From the NCBI RefSeq assembly GCF_014280435.1, contig NZ_CP060388.1, positions 372,001 through 436,000 on the forward strand: a stretch of DNA of 64,000 bases. Direction: 5' to 3'. Made by a program: the position numbers and the translations under genes. Below the pieces are notes generated by a model that was not told where the DNA came from, searched no databases, and worked only from the letters and a program-made list of their open reading frames with translations. Below are positions 42,478 to 51,199 of this stretch, piece by piece. The DNA is from Sphingobium sp. KCTC 72723. GTDB lineage: Bacteria > Pseudomonadota > Alphaproteobacteria > Sphingomonadales > Sphingomonadaceae. Within the stretch, counting starts at the first letter, position 1. The number at the start of each line of letters is the position of its first letter.

Positions 42478-42711
42478 ATGAGTGAGACCGCGGATCGCGT
42501 AAAGAAAATCGTCGTCGAGCACCTGGGCGTTGAAGCCGAAAAGGTGACCGAGGATGCCAGCTTCATCGACGATCTGGGCGCAGACAGCCTGGACATCGTT
42601 GAACTGGTGATGGCGTTCGAAGAAGAATTCGGCGTCGAAATCCCCGACGATGCGGCTGAGAAGATTGCGACCGTCAAGGACGCGATCGACTATATCAACA
42701 GCAAGCAGTAA
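42478..42711 (+). CDS. acpP: Acyl carrier protein
   Basis: A 77-residue acidic carrier. The phosphopantetheine Ser is in '[22 protein letters not shown]'. '[15 protein letters not shown]' closes the four-helix fold. AAGAAGG lies 8 nt before the ATG at 42478. Followed by a terminator and then fabF. Confidence 0.98.
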   Translation: MSETADRVKKIVVEHLGVEAEKVTEDASFIDDLGADSLDIVELVMAFEEEFGVEIPDDAAEKIATVKDAIDYINSKQ

Positions 42712-42721
42712 AGCGTTTCGT

Positions 42722-42751
42722 GGCCCGCGCCATGCGCTGCGGGCCGCTTTT
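42722..42751 (+). terminator. Terminator after acpP
   Basis: GGCCCGC (42722-42728) and GCGGGCC (42739-42745) form a stem followed by GCTTTT. Partial read-through into fabF, 150 nt downstream, would let ACP be made in excess. Confidence 0.75.
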
Positions 42752-42890
42752 CGCGCAAGGAAATGGCTCCTCCTGTCCGGTCAAGCCGGGATGTGGGGAG
42801 CTTTTTCGTATCTGGCGCGCCGTTCACAAACCCGTCGTAACGGGCTAGAGGGGAACGGTGCGGCCCAAATTGAGATTTCGGAGCTAGGAT

Positions 42891-44150
42891 ATGCGTCGTG
42901 TCGTCGTAACCGGCCTTGGCATGGTCAGCCCGCTGGGCGGGGATGTCGAAACCACCTGGAAGAACATCATCGCGTCGAAATCCGGCGCGGCGACGATCAC
43001 GCGGTTCGACCCGACCGACTATAAATGTCGTATCGCCTGCGAAGTGAAGCCCAAAGACCATGAATATGGCTATGACGCCTCGCTGGACGTGGATCACAAG
43101 ATCCAGCGGCAGGTCGACCTGTTCATCGTGTTCGGCATTTCCGCCGCCAGCCAGGCGCTGCGCGACGCGGGCCTCGACAATATGTCGGAGGAAGAACGGC
43201 TGCGCGCGGGCTGTTCGATCGGGTCGGGCATTGGTGGCCTGCCGGGCATCGAAAGCGAATCGCTGGTGCTGGCCAACAAGGGACCAAGCCGGGTTTCGCC
43301 GCACTTCGTCCATGGCCGCCTGATCAACCTGATTTCCGGTCAGGTCAGCATCAAATATGGCCTGATGGGTCCGAACCATGCCGTCGTCACGGCCTGCTCC
43401 ACCGGCGCGCACTCGATTGGCGACGCTGCGCGGATGATCGCGATGGATGACGCTGACGTCATGCTGGCGGGCGGCGCGGAAAGCGCGATCTGCCCGATCG
43501 GCATTGCCGGTTTCGCGCAGGCGCGGGCGCTTTCCACCGGCTTCAACGACACGCCCGAAAAGGCATCGCGTCCCTATGACGTCAACCGTGACGGCTTCGT
43601 CATGGGCGAAGGCGCGGGCGTGGTCGTGCTGGAAGAATATGAACATGCCAAACGGCGTGGCGCGAAAATCTATGCCGAAGTGATCGGTTACGGCCTGTCG
43701 GGCGACGCCTATCACGTTACTGCGCCCCATCCCGAAGGGTCTGGCGGCTATCGCGCAATGGCGATGGCGCTCAAGAAATCGGGTCTGGCGCTGTCGGACA
43801 TCGACTATGTCAACGCGCATGGCACGTCGACTCCGCTGGGCGACGAGCTGGAACTGGGCGCGGTCAAGCGGCTGTTCGGCGATAACCTCGGCACCATGTC
43901 GATGTCGTCCACCAAGTCGGCCATCGGCCATCTGCTGGGTGGCGCGGGCGCGGTGGAAAGCATTTTCTGCATCCTCGCCATGCGCGACGGCATCGTGCCA
44001 CCAACGCTGAACCTGGATGAACCGAGCGACAGCTGCAAGGGCGTGGACCTGGTCCCGCACGTCGCCAAAGAACGCAAGGTCCGCGCGGTGCTGAACAACT
44101 CGTTCGGCTTTGGCGGCACCAACGCCTCGCTCATCATGAAGGCGATGTAA
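42891..44150 (+). CDS. fabF: 3-oxoacyl-ACP synthase II
   Basis: A 419-residue condensing enzyme extending acyl-ACP with malonyl-ACP. The catalytic Cys is in 'HAVVTACSTGAHSIG' and the two His in 'VNAHGTSTPLGDELE' and 'STKSAIGHLLGGAGAVE'. GGAG lies 7-8 nt before the ATG. It follows acpP as in most bacteria and precedes mltG with repeat copy D between. Confidence 0.97.
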   Translation: MRRVVVTGLGMVSPLGGDVETTWKNIIASKSGAATITRFDPTDYKCRIACEVKPKDHEYGYDASLDVDHKIQRQVDLFIVFGISAASQALRDAGLDNMSEEERLRAGCSIGSGIGGLPGIESESLVLANKGPSRVSPHFVHGRLINLISGQVSIKYGLMGPNHAVVTACSTGAHSIGDAARMIAMDDADVMLAGGAESAICPIGIAGFAQARALSTGFNDTPEKASRPYDVNRDGFVMGEGAGVVVLEEYEHAKRRGAKIYAEVIGYGLSGDAYHVTAPHPEGSGGYRAMAMALKKSGLALSDIDYVNAHGTSTPLGDELELGAVKRLFGDNLGTMSMSSTKSAIGHLLGGAGAVESIFCILAMRDGIVPPTLNLDEPSDSCKGVDLVPHVAKERKVRAVLNNSFGFGGTNASLIMKAM

Positions 44151-44161
44151 GACTGACTTGA

Positions 44162-44355
44162 TCCTCCCCTGCAAGGGGAGGGCTATCGCATATGCGACCA
44201 CGCCCGCCTTGTTTGTCACCCTGAACGTGTTTCAGGGTCCATTTTGCCGGATCAAGCAGTTGTTTGGGACGAGAAATGGATGCTGAAACAGGTTCAGCAT
44301 GACTTTGAGGGGCGAAAGAAAGTCATATGCTATAGCCCCGCCTTTGGAGGGGAAG
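44162..44355. repeat. Dispersed intergenic palindromic repeat, copy D
   Basis: Left arm TCCTCCCCTGCAAGGGGAGG + GCTATCGCATATG and right arm CATATGCTATAGCCCCGCC enclose CACCCTGAACGTGTTTCAGGGT and GATGCTGAAACAGGTTCAGCAT hairpins. It fills the fabF-mltG gap and overlaps only a non-coding extension of the mltG frame. Confidence 0.85.
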
Positions 44356-44391
44356 CACGCGCGTAATTTCTTTGGTCGGGCAGTTGTGACG

Positions 44392-45387
44392 ATGGCAAGA
44401 CGATCCTCCAATCCCATGCGTCGCTTCGGCTGCGTCATATTGCTGATCGGTCTGGCCGTCGCTGCGTTCGTCGGCTTCCGCTTCGTGGCGGGCTGGAAGG
44501 AACAAGGCCCAGCGGCGCAGGATGTCAGCATCACCGTGCCGGAAGGGGCGACTCTGTCCGATGCGGCGGTGCTGCTGAAACGCTCTGGCGCAGTTCGCTC
44601 CGCCGATGCGTTTCTGACGCGGGCAAAGGTCTTTGGCGGCGGCACGTCGATCAAGGCAGGCGAGTTCGTCATCCCGGCCAAGGCCAGCAACAGCGACATC
44701 CTTTCCATCCTGCAAGGCGGCAGGACGCTCACGCGCCTGATCACCATTCCTGAAGGTATGCCGTCCATTCTGGTGCATGAACGGTTGATGGCGAACGACC
44801 AGCTGACCGGCAGCATCCCGGTGCCGCAGGAAGGCAGCGTGCTGCCCGACAGCTATGCCTTCGACAAGGGGGAGCCGCGCGCCGCCGTGCTGAAACGGAT
44901 GCAGGGCGCGATGGACAAGGTTCTGGCCGACCTGTGGGCCGCCCGCGCGCCCGACACTATTGCCAAAACGCCCAAAGAAGCGGTCATATTGGCCAGCATC
45001 GTGGAAAAGGAAACCGCCGTTGCCGCCGAACGGCCCACGGTCGCGGGCGTCTACAGCAACCGGCTGCGCACCAACATGATGTTGCAGGCGGACCCGACGA
45101 TCATCTACCCGATCACGCGGGGCAAGCCGCTGGGTCGGCGCATCCGCAAGTCGGAAATCGCCGCCGTTAACGATTACAACACCTATGCCATGGTCGGCCT
45201 GCCCAAGGGACCGATCGCCAATCCGGGGCGGCTTTCCATCCTTGCCGTCCTGCACCCGGCGAAAACCAGGGCGCTCTATTTCGTCGCGGACGGGAAGGGC
45301 GGGCATATCTTTGCCGACACCTACCAGCAGCATAATGAAAATGTGCGCAAATGGTTCGAAATCCGCCGCGCGCGCGGGGAGCTTTGA
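44392..45387 (+). CDS. mltG: Endolytic peptidoglycan transglycosylase
   Basis: A 331-residue membrane-anchored lytic transglycosylase that cuts nascent glycan strands. An N-terminal helix ('CVILLIGLAVAAFVGFRFVAG') is followed by a LysM-like segment and the YceG domain. The catalytic Glu is in 'AVILASIVEKETAVAAERPTVAGVYSNRL', followed by 'MMLQADPTIIYPI' and 'YNTYAMVGLPKGPIANPG'. The ATG at 44392 is used; the upstream extension lies in the repeat. Placement after fabF is conserved in many proteobacteria, though pabC is absent here. Confidence 0.95.
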   Translation: MARRSSNPMRRFGCVILLIGLAVAAFVGFRFVAGWKEQGPAAQDVSITVPEGATLSDAAVLLKRSGAVRSADAFLTRAKVFGGGTSIKAGEFVIPAKASNSDILSILQGGRTLTRLITIPEGMPSILVHERLMANDQLTGSIPVPQEGSVLPDSYAFDKGEPRAAVLKRMQGAMDKVLADLWAARAPDTIAKTPKEAVILASIVEKETAVAAERPTVAGVYSNRLRTNMMLQADPTIIYPITRGKPLGRRIRKSEIAAVNDYNTYAMVGLPKGPIANPGRLSILAVLHPAKTRALYFVADGKGGHIFADTYQQHNENVRKWFEIRRARGEL

Positions 45388-45391
45388 TCCG

Positions 45392-45811
45392 TTAGCGCAG
45401 CACGCCCTTGCCCCGCATCGCGCGGGCATAGGCCAGTTGCGTGACGCCAGCCGCGAAGATGAGCGCGGGAACGACCAGCGCGCCACCGCCCTCGACCGCC
45501 AGCATGTCGGTGCCGAAAAAATTCTGCGCGAACAGAATGACGATCGCCGCCAGCGACAGAGCATAGACCGGCACCGCCAGCGCCCGCCGCGCGATCAGCA
45601 GCAGCGCGCCCAGCGTGCCGGCGCCCACCGCGACCGCAAACACCGCCCACACCCATCGGGGCATCTGCGCATAGACCCGCGCCATGTCCGGCCGGGTCCG
45701 GGCAAGTTCGGCCATGTCCATGCGATATTGCATCAGGAAAGACAGGTCGCCGATCAGGTTCCACGCCAGCGCGGCGATGGCTATGGCCAGGAAATAGCGC
45801 GGCTTGTGCAT
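45392..45811 (-). CDS. Four-helix membrane protein, tandem paralogue 2
   Basis: A 139-residue integral membrane protein with about four helices. 'WNLIGDLSFLMQYRMDMAELARTRPDMARVYAQMPRWVWAVFAVAVGAGTLGALLLIA' matches the upstream neighbour throughout, including the final 'GVLR'. Both copies are exactly 139 residues. It starts 7 nt after the neighbour's stop, so the two are co-transcribed. Family not named with certainty; function unknown. It ends 4 nt from the convergent mltG gene. Confidence 0.82.
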   Translation of the reverse strand: MHKPRYFLAIAIAALAWNLIGDLSFLMQYRMDMAELARTRPDMARVYAQMPRWVWAVFAVAVGAGTLGALLLIARRALAVPVYALSLAAIVILFAQNFFGTDMLAVEGGGALVVPALIFAAGVTQLAYARAMRGKGVLR

Positions 45812-45818
45812 GGCCCGT

Positions 45819-46238
45819 TCAGCGCAAAACGCCGCGCGCCACCAGACTGCGCGCGTAGAGCAGCTGGACGATCGCAACGATGATGATCAGCGCAGGGAAG
45901 GCGGCACTGGTCGCGCCCTTGATCGCCAGCAGGTCGGTGCCAAGGAACGTATAGCCAAACTGCACGATAACCGCGATCAGCGAGACTAGGAATAAAGTGG
46001 CGGCGACCGCCTTCTTCATCAGCAACAGCATAGCGCCCAGCGTGCCAGCACCGACTGCAACGCCATAGGCACCCCATACCCATCCGGGCATGGCGGCAAA
46101 AGCCTGCGCCGTGGTCGGATCGGTCCGGGCCAGCACGGTCAGGTCGGCGGTATATTGCATGACGAAGGCGGCAACGCCCATCAGGTTCCACAGCAGCAGC
46201 AGGATGCCGATGGTCACGAAAAATCTTGGGCTTTTCAT
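45819..46238 (-). CDS. Four-helix membrane protein, tandem paralogue 1
   Basis: A 139-residue membrane protein: 'LLLLWNLMGVAAFVMQYTADLTVLARTDPTTAQAFAAMPGWVWGAYGVAVGAGTLGAMLLLM' followed by 'GTDLLAIKGATSAAFPALII'. AGGAGG lies 8 nt before the ATG at 46238, a strong site that makes it the lead gene of the pair. Conserved features of both copies are WNLxG, MQY, LARTxP, MPxWVW and VAVGAGTLGA, which may mark a functional surface. Function unknown. Confidence 0.84.
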   Translation of the reverse strand: MKSPRFFVTIGILLLLWNLMGVAAFVMQYTADLTVLARTDPTTAQAFAAMPGWVWGAYGVAVGAGTLGAMLLLMKKAVAATLFLVSLIAVIVQFGYTFLGTDLLAIKGATSAAFPALIIIVAIVQLLYARSLVARGVLR

Positions 46239-46346
46239 GCGCCATTCCTCCTCATGTCGGGCGCTGTCCCGTTGCAGCGCCCTGCAAGAGTTTATACACC
46301 GCAAACGAGCCGTGCGAAAGCGGCGCAATGATCGAGGGACATGACC

Positions 46347-46886
46347 ATGCTGGGACGATCCGTACCGAATGTGACGCTCAAGACGCGGGTGCGCGACGAA
46401 AGCGTCGAAGGGCCAAATCCCTTTCGCTGGCAGGACGTGGAAACAGGCGATCTGTTCGCGGGCAAGCGGGTTGTGGTTTTCTCGCTGCCGGGCGCCTTCA
46501 CGCCGACCTGCTCGACCGAACAATGCCCCGCCTTCGAACGCTATTATGACGATTTCACTGCGCTGGGCGTCGATGACGTCTATTGCCTTTCGGTCAACGA
46601 CGCCTTCGTCATGTTCCAGTGGGGCAAGCAACTGGGCGTCAAAAATGTGAAGCTGCTGCCCGACGGATCGGGCGACTTCACGCGCCGCATGGGCATGTTG
46701 ATCAAGAAGGATCATCTGGGCTTCGGCGACCGCAGCTGGCGCTATGCGATGGTGGTGGACGACGGCCAGGTCGTCGCCTGGTTCGAGGAACCGGGCATCA
46801 ACGACATCGGCTCGGACGAAGACCCCTATGGCGAAACCCGGCCCGAACCCGTGCTGGACTGGCTCAAGGCGCGCAAGTCTGCCTGA
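46347..46886 (+). CDS. Peroxiredoxin (Prx5-like)
   Basis: A 179-residue thiol peroxidase. The peroxidatic Cys is in 'SLPGAFTPTCSTEQCPAFERYY', the PxxxTxxC motif of the Prx5/AhpE-type fold, and a second Cys follows 5 residues later. 'VYCLSVNDAFVMFQWGKQLG' holds a further Cys. GAGGGA lies 7 nt before the ATG at 46347 but only 1 nt before the ATG at 46341, so the later start is preferred. Followed by a 2H phosphoesterase gene. Confidence 0.92.
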   Translation: MLGRSVPNVTLKTRVRDESVEGPNPFRWQDVETGDLFAGKRVVVFSLPGAFTPTCSTEQCPAFERYYDDFTALGVDDVYCLSVNDAFVMFQWGKQLGVKNVKLLPDGSGDFTRRMGMLIKKDHLGFGDRSWRYAMVVDDGQVVAWFEEPGINDIGSDEDPYGETRPEPVLDWLKARKSA

Positions 46887-46935
46887 CGCCCCGCTTCCTG
46901 GCCCCATCCCCGCCCCGATCATCGTCACCGCGCTG

Positions 46936-47409
46936 ATGGGGGCGGCGGATTTCGCATGGGCCGACGGATTGCGCCGCGCCCATTTTCCGCCCGAACGCAA
47001 TGTCCTGTCGGCCCATATCACCCTGTTCCACCATCTGCCGCCATCGGTGCTGCCCGAACTGGCCGATCGGTTGAAGCTGCTATGCCGTGGCCCCGCGCCC
47101 GCAGCGCGGCTGATAGAGGTCATGCTGCTGGGGCAGGGGGTCGCCTATCGCATCGACAGTCCCGCGCTCATGGCCATGCGCGACGATCTGGCCGAGGCGT
47201 TCACGGGCCTGCTGACCCCGCAGGATCAGGCCCGCCCGCGCCTGCATGTCACAGTGCAGAACAAGGTGCCGCCCGCGCAGGCCAAGGCGCTGGCGCAGCA
47301 ATTGCGCGCCGATTTCCGCCCGCGCCCCTTCGCCATCGCAGGGCTGGCGGCATGGCATTATCGCGGCGGCCCATGGGAACCGACGATGAAGGCAATGTTC
47401 CGGGGGTAA
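46936..47409 (+). CDS. 2'-5' RNA ligase-like 2H phosphoesterase
   Basis: At least 157 residues. Both HxT motifs of the 2H superfamily are present: 'AHITLFHHLP' and 'LHVTVQNKVPP', spaced ~90 residues apart. The ATG at 46936 falls inside what should be the first beta-strand (PIIVTALMGAADF), so translation may begin upstream at a non-ATG codon such as the CTG at 46879, overlapping the end of the peroxiredoxin gene. No ATG, GTG or TTG was found in frame between. Substrate is probably a cyclic phosphate RNA; unproven. Confidence 0.75.
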   Translation: MGAADFAWADGLRRAHFPPERNVLSAHITLFHHLPPSVLPELADRLKLLCRGPAPAARLIEVMLLGQGVAYRIDSPALMAMRDDLAEAFTGLLTPQDQARPRLHVTVQNKVPPAQAKALAQQLRADFRPRPFAIAGLAAWHYRGGPWEPTMKAMFRG

Positions 47410-47410
47410 A

Positions 47411-47607
47411 TGCTCTCCTTGAAGGGCAGGGCTATCGCATATGAAGCACATCTCCTTTTACTTCGTCATGCTGAACGTGTTTCAGCATCCATCGCGCCCC
47501 AAAAGCCGCTGCTTGCGGCGAGAAATGGATCCTGAAATAAATTCAGGATGACGTTGTAGGGATCACAAAAGATCATATGCGTTAGCCCTCCCCCAATGGG
47601 GGGAGGA
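47411..47607. repeat. Dispersed intergenic palindromic repeat, copy E
   Basis: Left arm AGGGCAGGGCTATCGCATATGA and right arm TCATATGCGTTAGCCCTCCC enclose CATGCTGAACGTGTTTCAGCAT and GATCCTGAAATAAATTCAGGAT. The second hairpin is identical to that of copy C. Confidence 0.85.
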
Positions 47608-47612
47608 ATATC

Positions 47613-48839
47613 TTATGCCAGCCCGACTTCCTTCAACGGCACGCTGGCGTCGGCCAGTTGCGCCGGGTCCAGCGCCGCGCCCGACAGGACATGCGCCCGG
47701 CCCTGGACATAATCCTTGACCATGTTGACGCAATCCAGCGCGATCACCTTGCCGCCTTTCAGATAGACGACCGAAAAGCTGCGCGTGGCCGGGTCGCCGC
47801 GCGTGATGCTCTGGTCGAAACCTGTCGACAGGCCGACCGTCTGGAGTTTCAGGTCATATTGGTTCGACCAGAACCATGGCACCGCGTCATAGGCGTCTTC
47901 CTTGCCCATGATGTGTGCGACCGCGACCTTGGCCTGATCATTGGCGTTCTGCACCGATTCGATCCGCATCTGCGCCCCACCGGCAAAGCGGTTGGCGTGC
48001 GACGCGCAATCGCCCACGGCATAGATGTCGGGCAGGCTGGTGCGGCAATATTCGTCCACGTCCACGCCATTGCCACCGACCGCGCCCGCCGCGATCAGCG
48101 GGCCGGTTTCGGGGATGATGCCGATGCCCACGATCACCATGTCGGTTTCGATCCGCTCGCCGTCCTGCATCAGCACGGCGGTCGCCATACCATCGCGCAC
48201 CTCGATGCAGTCCATCCGCGCGCCGGTGCGCAAATCGACGCCATGGGCGCGATGTTCGGCTTCGTAAAAGCGCGACAGATCCTCGCCCGCGACCCGCGCC
48301 AGCACCCGGTCGAGCGCTTCGAGCAGCACGACCGTCTTGCCGAATTTGGACAGGACAGCGGCGGCTTCCAGCCCGATATAGCCGCCACCGATGATGGTGA
48401 CATGGTTGATGCTGTCGATCTTGGCCATCATCGCGTCGACATCGTCGCGGCGGCGCACGCCATGGACATTGGCCGCGTCCGCGCCATTGCATGTCAGCAT
48501 CCGGGGGCTGCCGCCGGTACACCAGATCAGCTTGCCATAACCGATTTCAGCATCGCCTGCGGTTACGAATTTGCCGACCGGATCGACGCTCTTGACCCGG
48601 CGGCCCAGCAGCATGTCGATCTTGCGCTCGCCCCAGAAGGTGGCGGGGCGAATGAGGATGCGGTCGAAACTCTTGTCGCCCGCGAAATATTCCTTCGACA
48701 GTGGCGGACGTTCATAGGGCGGGTCGTTTTCCTCGCCGATCATGGCGATCGACCCTTCGAAACCCGACTGACGCAACGAAATGCCGGCCTGCGCCCCCGC
48801 ATGACCTGCACCCACGATCAGAACGTCATAATAGCTCAT
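47613..48839 (-). CDS. FAD-dependent ferredoxin/rubredoxin reductase
   Basis: A 408-residue pyridine-nucleotide flavoprotein. The FAD motif '[22 protein letters not shown]' opens the protein, followed by '[14 protein letters not shown]', the NAD motif '[28 protein letters not shown]' and '[15 protein letters not shown]'. No redox disulphide is present, so it matches single-electron reductases (ThcD, CamA or BphA4 type) that feed ferredoxin to oxygenases or P450s. No ferredoxin or oxygenase gene is adjacent, so its partner is elsewhere. It is the last core-like gene before the integrase. Confidence 0.9.
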   Translation of the reverse strand: MSYYDVLIVGAGHAGAQAGISLRQSGFEGSIAMIGEENDPPYERPPLSKEYFAGDKSFDRILIRPATFWGERKIDMLLGRRVKSVDPVGKFVTAGDAEIGYGKLIWCTGGSPRMLTCNGADAANVHGVRRRDDVDAMMAKIDSINHVTIIGGGYIGLEAAAVLSKFGKTVVLLEALDRVLARVAGEDLSRFYEAEHRAHGVDLRTGARMDCIEVRDGMATAVLMQDGERIETDMVIVGIGIIPETGPLIAAGAVGGNGVDVDEYCRTSLPDIYAVGDCASHANRFAGGAQMRIESVQNANDQAKVAVAHIMGKEDAYDAVPWFWSNQYDLKLQTVGLSTGFDQSITRGDPATRSFSVVYLKGGKVIALDCVNMVKDYVQGRAHVLSGAALDPAQLADASVPLKEVGLA

Positions 48840-49158
48840 CGGCCACTTATCCTCTTTTTCCCGTCGCGCGCTGATTGGCGCGCTTTGACGGGAGAGGCAA
48901 GACCGTTATCTGTCGCATAAGGACAAAAATGGTAGCGGAGGAGTCGCTAAAAGTTCCGTGTCAGGCGGGTTCAGAGCGTCCGTAAGCACGTTGTAACGTT
49001 GGTAATTTTTCTTGTAGCCTGTTCGCGGTCGGTCGCCCTGATTTGCCTGAACCCGCATCGAAATGTGGGAACAAGAGTGGGATCATTTTTTGCTACGAAA
49101 TGTGGGACCAGTTTGTGGGAACACGGGCAGAAAATTCCCTAACAGGGAACCAAACCGT
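48840..49158. other. Left border region of the accessory segment
   Basis: 319 nt without a gene or tRNA. It has a 10-bp inverted repeat GCGGGTTCAG (48965-48974) / CTGAACCCGC (49047-49056) and, next to it, GTGGGA-type direct repeats (49059-49122). A longer in-frame reading of the integrase crosses the latter and is not used. This is the likely att/arm region. Confidence 0.5.
49059..49122. repeat. GTGGGA direct repeats before the integrase
   Basis: CGAAATGTGGGA(A/C)C occurs at 49059-49072 and 49096-49109 (13/14 identical), with a third shorter copy TTTGTGGGAAC at 49112-49122. Spacing and position suggest integrase arm-type binding sites or part of an att core. Confidence 0.55.
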
Positions 49159-50364
49159 ATGCCGCTGACAACTTTGAAAGTGAAGAACGCGAAACCCGGT
49201 CGCCATACCGATAGTCGAGGTCTCTGTCTGCTCGTGAAGGACAGCGGAGCGCGGACGTGGGTTCTGCGAATGCAGAGACACGGACAACGCCGTGACTATG
49301 GGTTGGGATCAGCGTTGGACGTATCGCTAGCCGAGGCGCGCGAAGCAGCCGCTGCGTTACGTCGCCGAGTCCGCGAGGGCTTCGATCCAGTCGCCGAGCG
49401 GCGGAAGGCGCGAAAGATCGTGCCCAACTTCGAAGCCGCGACTCGGACTTGCCACGAGACTTTACGCGAAGGCTGGAATGGCGGACACCATGCGAAGTGG
49501 CTTGCTAGCTTCGAAAAGCATCTGTTCCCGAAGATCGGCAAGAAGCCGGTAGATCAGGTAGATAGCGCCTGCGTGGTCGAGGCGCTCGCGCCGATCTGGC
49601 TCGAAATTCCGGAAACTGCCCGTCGCATTTTGCAGCGCATAAGCGTTGTTTTGGATTTCGCGCATGTCAAAGGCTGGGTGCCGGGGGAAGTGTCGCTGCG
49701 TTCCGTTCGCAAAGGGCTTCCACGCCAGAACGACAAGCGCGGTCATATGGAGGCCATGCCCTATATCGATGTTCCGGCACTTATGCAGAAGCTGGCGGCG
49801 GCAACTCCGACAACGGGCCGGGACTCTTTGCGCTTTACCATCTACAATGCCGTCCGCTCCAACGAGACGCGCTTTGCCGTCTGGACAGAGTTCGACTTGG
49901 ACAAGGGCATTTGGACCATTCCAGGCGAACGGATGAAGGCACGGGAAACCCATATCGTGCCATTGTCCGCGCCCGCTGTAGCGTTGCTACGCAAACGGTG
50001 GGACGAGCGCACCAGCGACACCGGCCTAGTGTTCTCGCTCAAAGGCGCAAAACCGATCAGCGACGTGACCATGACCAAGCTGTTACGAGATGACGGGATC
50101 GCTGGGATAACAGTCCACGGATTCCGCTCTTCGTTCACCGATTGGGTGGCAGAACGGACCCGTTTCCCCAAGGAGGTTGCCGATAAAGCCCTCGCGCACA
50201 AATTGCCGAACAAAGTCGAAGCCGCCTATAGGCGCACCGACTTTTTCGAGAAGCGCCGACATCTCATGGCGCGTTGGGCCGATTATCTGGACAAAGAGCC
50301 AGCAAAGAGAGACGGGGACGCGGCTGCCGAGTCCCCGCCGCCTACGCGCCGCGCTGCCGCCTGA
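49159..50364 (+). CDS. P4-type tyrosine integrase
   Basis: A 401-residue site-specific recombinase. The N-terminal DUF4102-type arm-binding region is 'MPLTTLKVKNAKPGRHTDSRGLCLLVKDSGARTWVLR', then a core-binding helical domain and the catalytic domain. Visible catalytic residues are Arg in 'NAVRSNETRFAVWTEFDL', His-x-x-Arg in 'TVHGFRSSF', His in 'ALAHKL' and Tyr in 'AAYRRTDFFEKRR'. The ATG at 49159 starts the conserved domain; a longer frame from 49063 reads through the direct repeats. It drives integration and excision of the element that begins here. No tRNA target is visible on this side. Confidence 0.92.
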   Translation: MPLTTLKVKNAKPGRHTDSRGLCLLVKDSGARTWVLRMQRHGQRRDYGLGSALDVSLAEAREAAAALRRRVREGFDPVAERRKARKIVPNFEAATRTCHETLREGWNGGHHAKWLASFEKHLFPKIGKKPVDQVDSACVVEALAPIWLEIPETARRILQRISVVLDFAHVKGWVPGEVSLRSVRKGLPRQNDKRGHMEAMPYIDVPALMQKLAAATPTTGRDSLRFTIYNAVRSNETRFAVWTEFDLDKGIWTIPGERMKARETHIVPLSAPAVALLRKRWDERTSDTGLVFSLKGAKPISDVTMTKLLRDDGIAGITVHGFRSSFTDWVAERTRFPKEVADKALAHKLPNKVEAAYRRTDFFEKRRHLMARWADYLDKEPAKRDGDAAAESPPPTRRAAA

Positions 50365-50533
50365 TCAGATCATGCAGGCTGGCGGTGGTGATGCGGGTAG
50401 CCTTGCCGAGCTTCACTGTTTCGACCTCACCGGCCGCGATCAGTTCATAGAGCTTGGTGCGGCCGACGCCGATCATGCTCGCCGCTTCGTTGACGCGGAC
50501 GCAGATCGGTTCGGGTGGCAATCGCGCGTTCAT
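50342..50533 (-). CDS. Excisionase-family DNA-binding protein
   Basis: A 63-residue winged-helix protein: 'VRVNEAASMIGVGRTKLYELIAAGEVETVKLGKATRITTASLHDLI' is the excisionase/MerR-like helix-turn-helix fold. It overlaps the upstream AlpA-like gene by an ATGA junction and its 3' end overlaps the convergent integrase gene by 23 nt. Likely a recombination directionality factor or a regulator of the integrase. Confidence 0.88.
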   Translation of the reverse strand: MNARLPPEPICVRVNEAASMIGVGRTKLYELIAAGEVETVKLGKATRITTASLHDLIRRQRGA

Positions 50534-50745
50534 TGGACATGGCTCCCGGCTTGACCCTCGCGATAGCCGACAGGATCGGCGATCCAGCGGTTCACCGAGG
50601 ACTCGCGCCAGCCAGCGCCATGAACGCTGATCCGGATTTGAGCGGGAAATGTCCCGTCCGCGATCTTGCGATAAAGGGTGGAGCGGGAAAGCCCGGTGCG
50701 GGCCAGAACGGTTTTTAATCGAATAATGCGATCAACATTGTTCAT
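50530..50745 (-). CDS. AlpA-family phage regulatory protein
   Basis: A 71-residue DNA-binding protein with the AlpA pattern 'DRIIRLKTVLARTGLSRSTLYRKIADGTFPAQIRISVHGAGWRESSVNRWIADP'. AlpA-type proteins activate excision of P4-like elements by controlling int. Its stop overlaps the start of the second HTH gene, so the two are coupled. Both face the integrase. Confidence 0.9.
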   Translation of the reverse strand: MNNVDRIIRLKTVLARTGLSRSTLYRKIADGTFPAQIRISVHGAGWRESSVNRWIADPVGYREGQAGSHVQ

Positions 50746-51147
50746 GGGGCAATCTCTTCATCTCGTCGTTTGCACGCCCCCGACGATGAGCATTGGATGC
50801 CTTGCGGTCCCCGACAAGAGGCAGTCTAGGGCGGCTCGCAATCATCAGTCAGCTACCGGGAGACGCTGGCGGCGGACTGCGGACAGTGGCGAAAGAAGGC
50901 GGAAATTGGCGTAGGCGGACCACCGAACGCGATCGGTGAAATTTTGTCTCACCTTGTGCCAAGACTCCGCTCGCCAGCGCTTGCAGCCGCCCGTTCTGAG
51001 CGGTGACAATGGGCGTTAGGCCGAGTCGGTCATGAGGACATTCCTTTCTTAGGGGCCGTCCGCAGATGTGATGAAGCAACGAAATGCTCGATCGTATGAG
51101 GTTCGTTGTCAAGAAGGCCGTGCAGCATCGGCACATCCGAGCGCACA
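50746..51147. other. Intergenic stretch without a recognised gene
   Basis: About 400 nt between the AlpA-like gene and the toxin promoter. Short frames on the minus strand are open but have no domain pattern or start site. It may hold the promoter of the AlpA gene; none was identified. Confidence 0.4.
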
Positions 51148-51176
51148 TTGAAATATAATGCTATGTGTTATATAAT
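51148..51176 (+). promoter_or_regulatory. Sigma70-type promoter of the toxin-antitoxin operon
   Basis: TTGAAA (51148-51153) and TATAAT (51171-51176) are separated by exactly 17 nt. A second TATAAT lies inside the spacer (51154-51159), and TATAA..TTATA forms a small inverted repeat (51154-51158 / 51168-51172), a plausible autoregulatory operator for the antitoxin. Confidence 0.75.
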
Positions 51177-51199
51177 GCGATTGGAGCAGGAGGTCGGCC

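Noticed and set aside
48840..49158. A tRNA gene as integrase target
   Set aside because: No cloverleaf, TTCGANTC loop or CCA end could be assembled on either strand.
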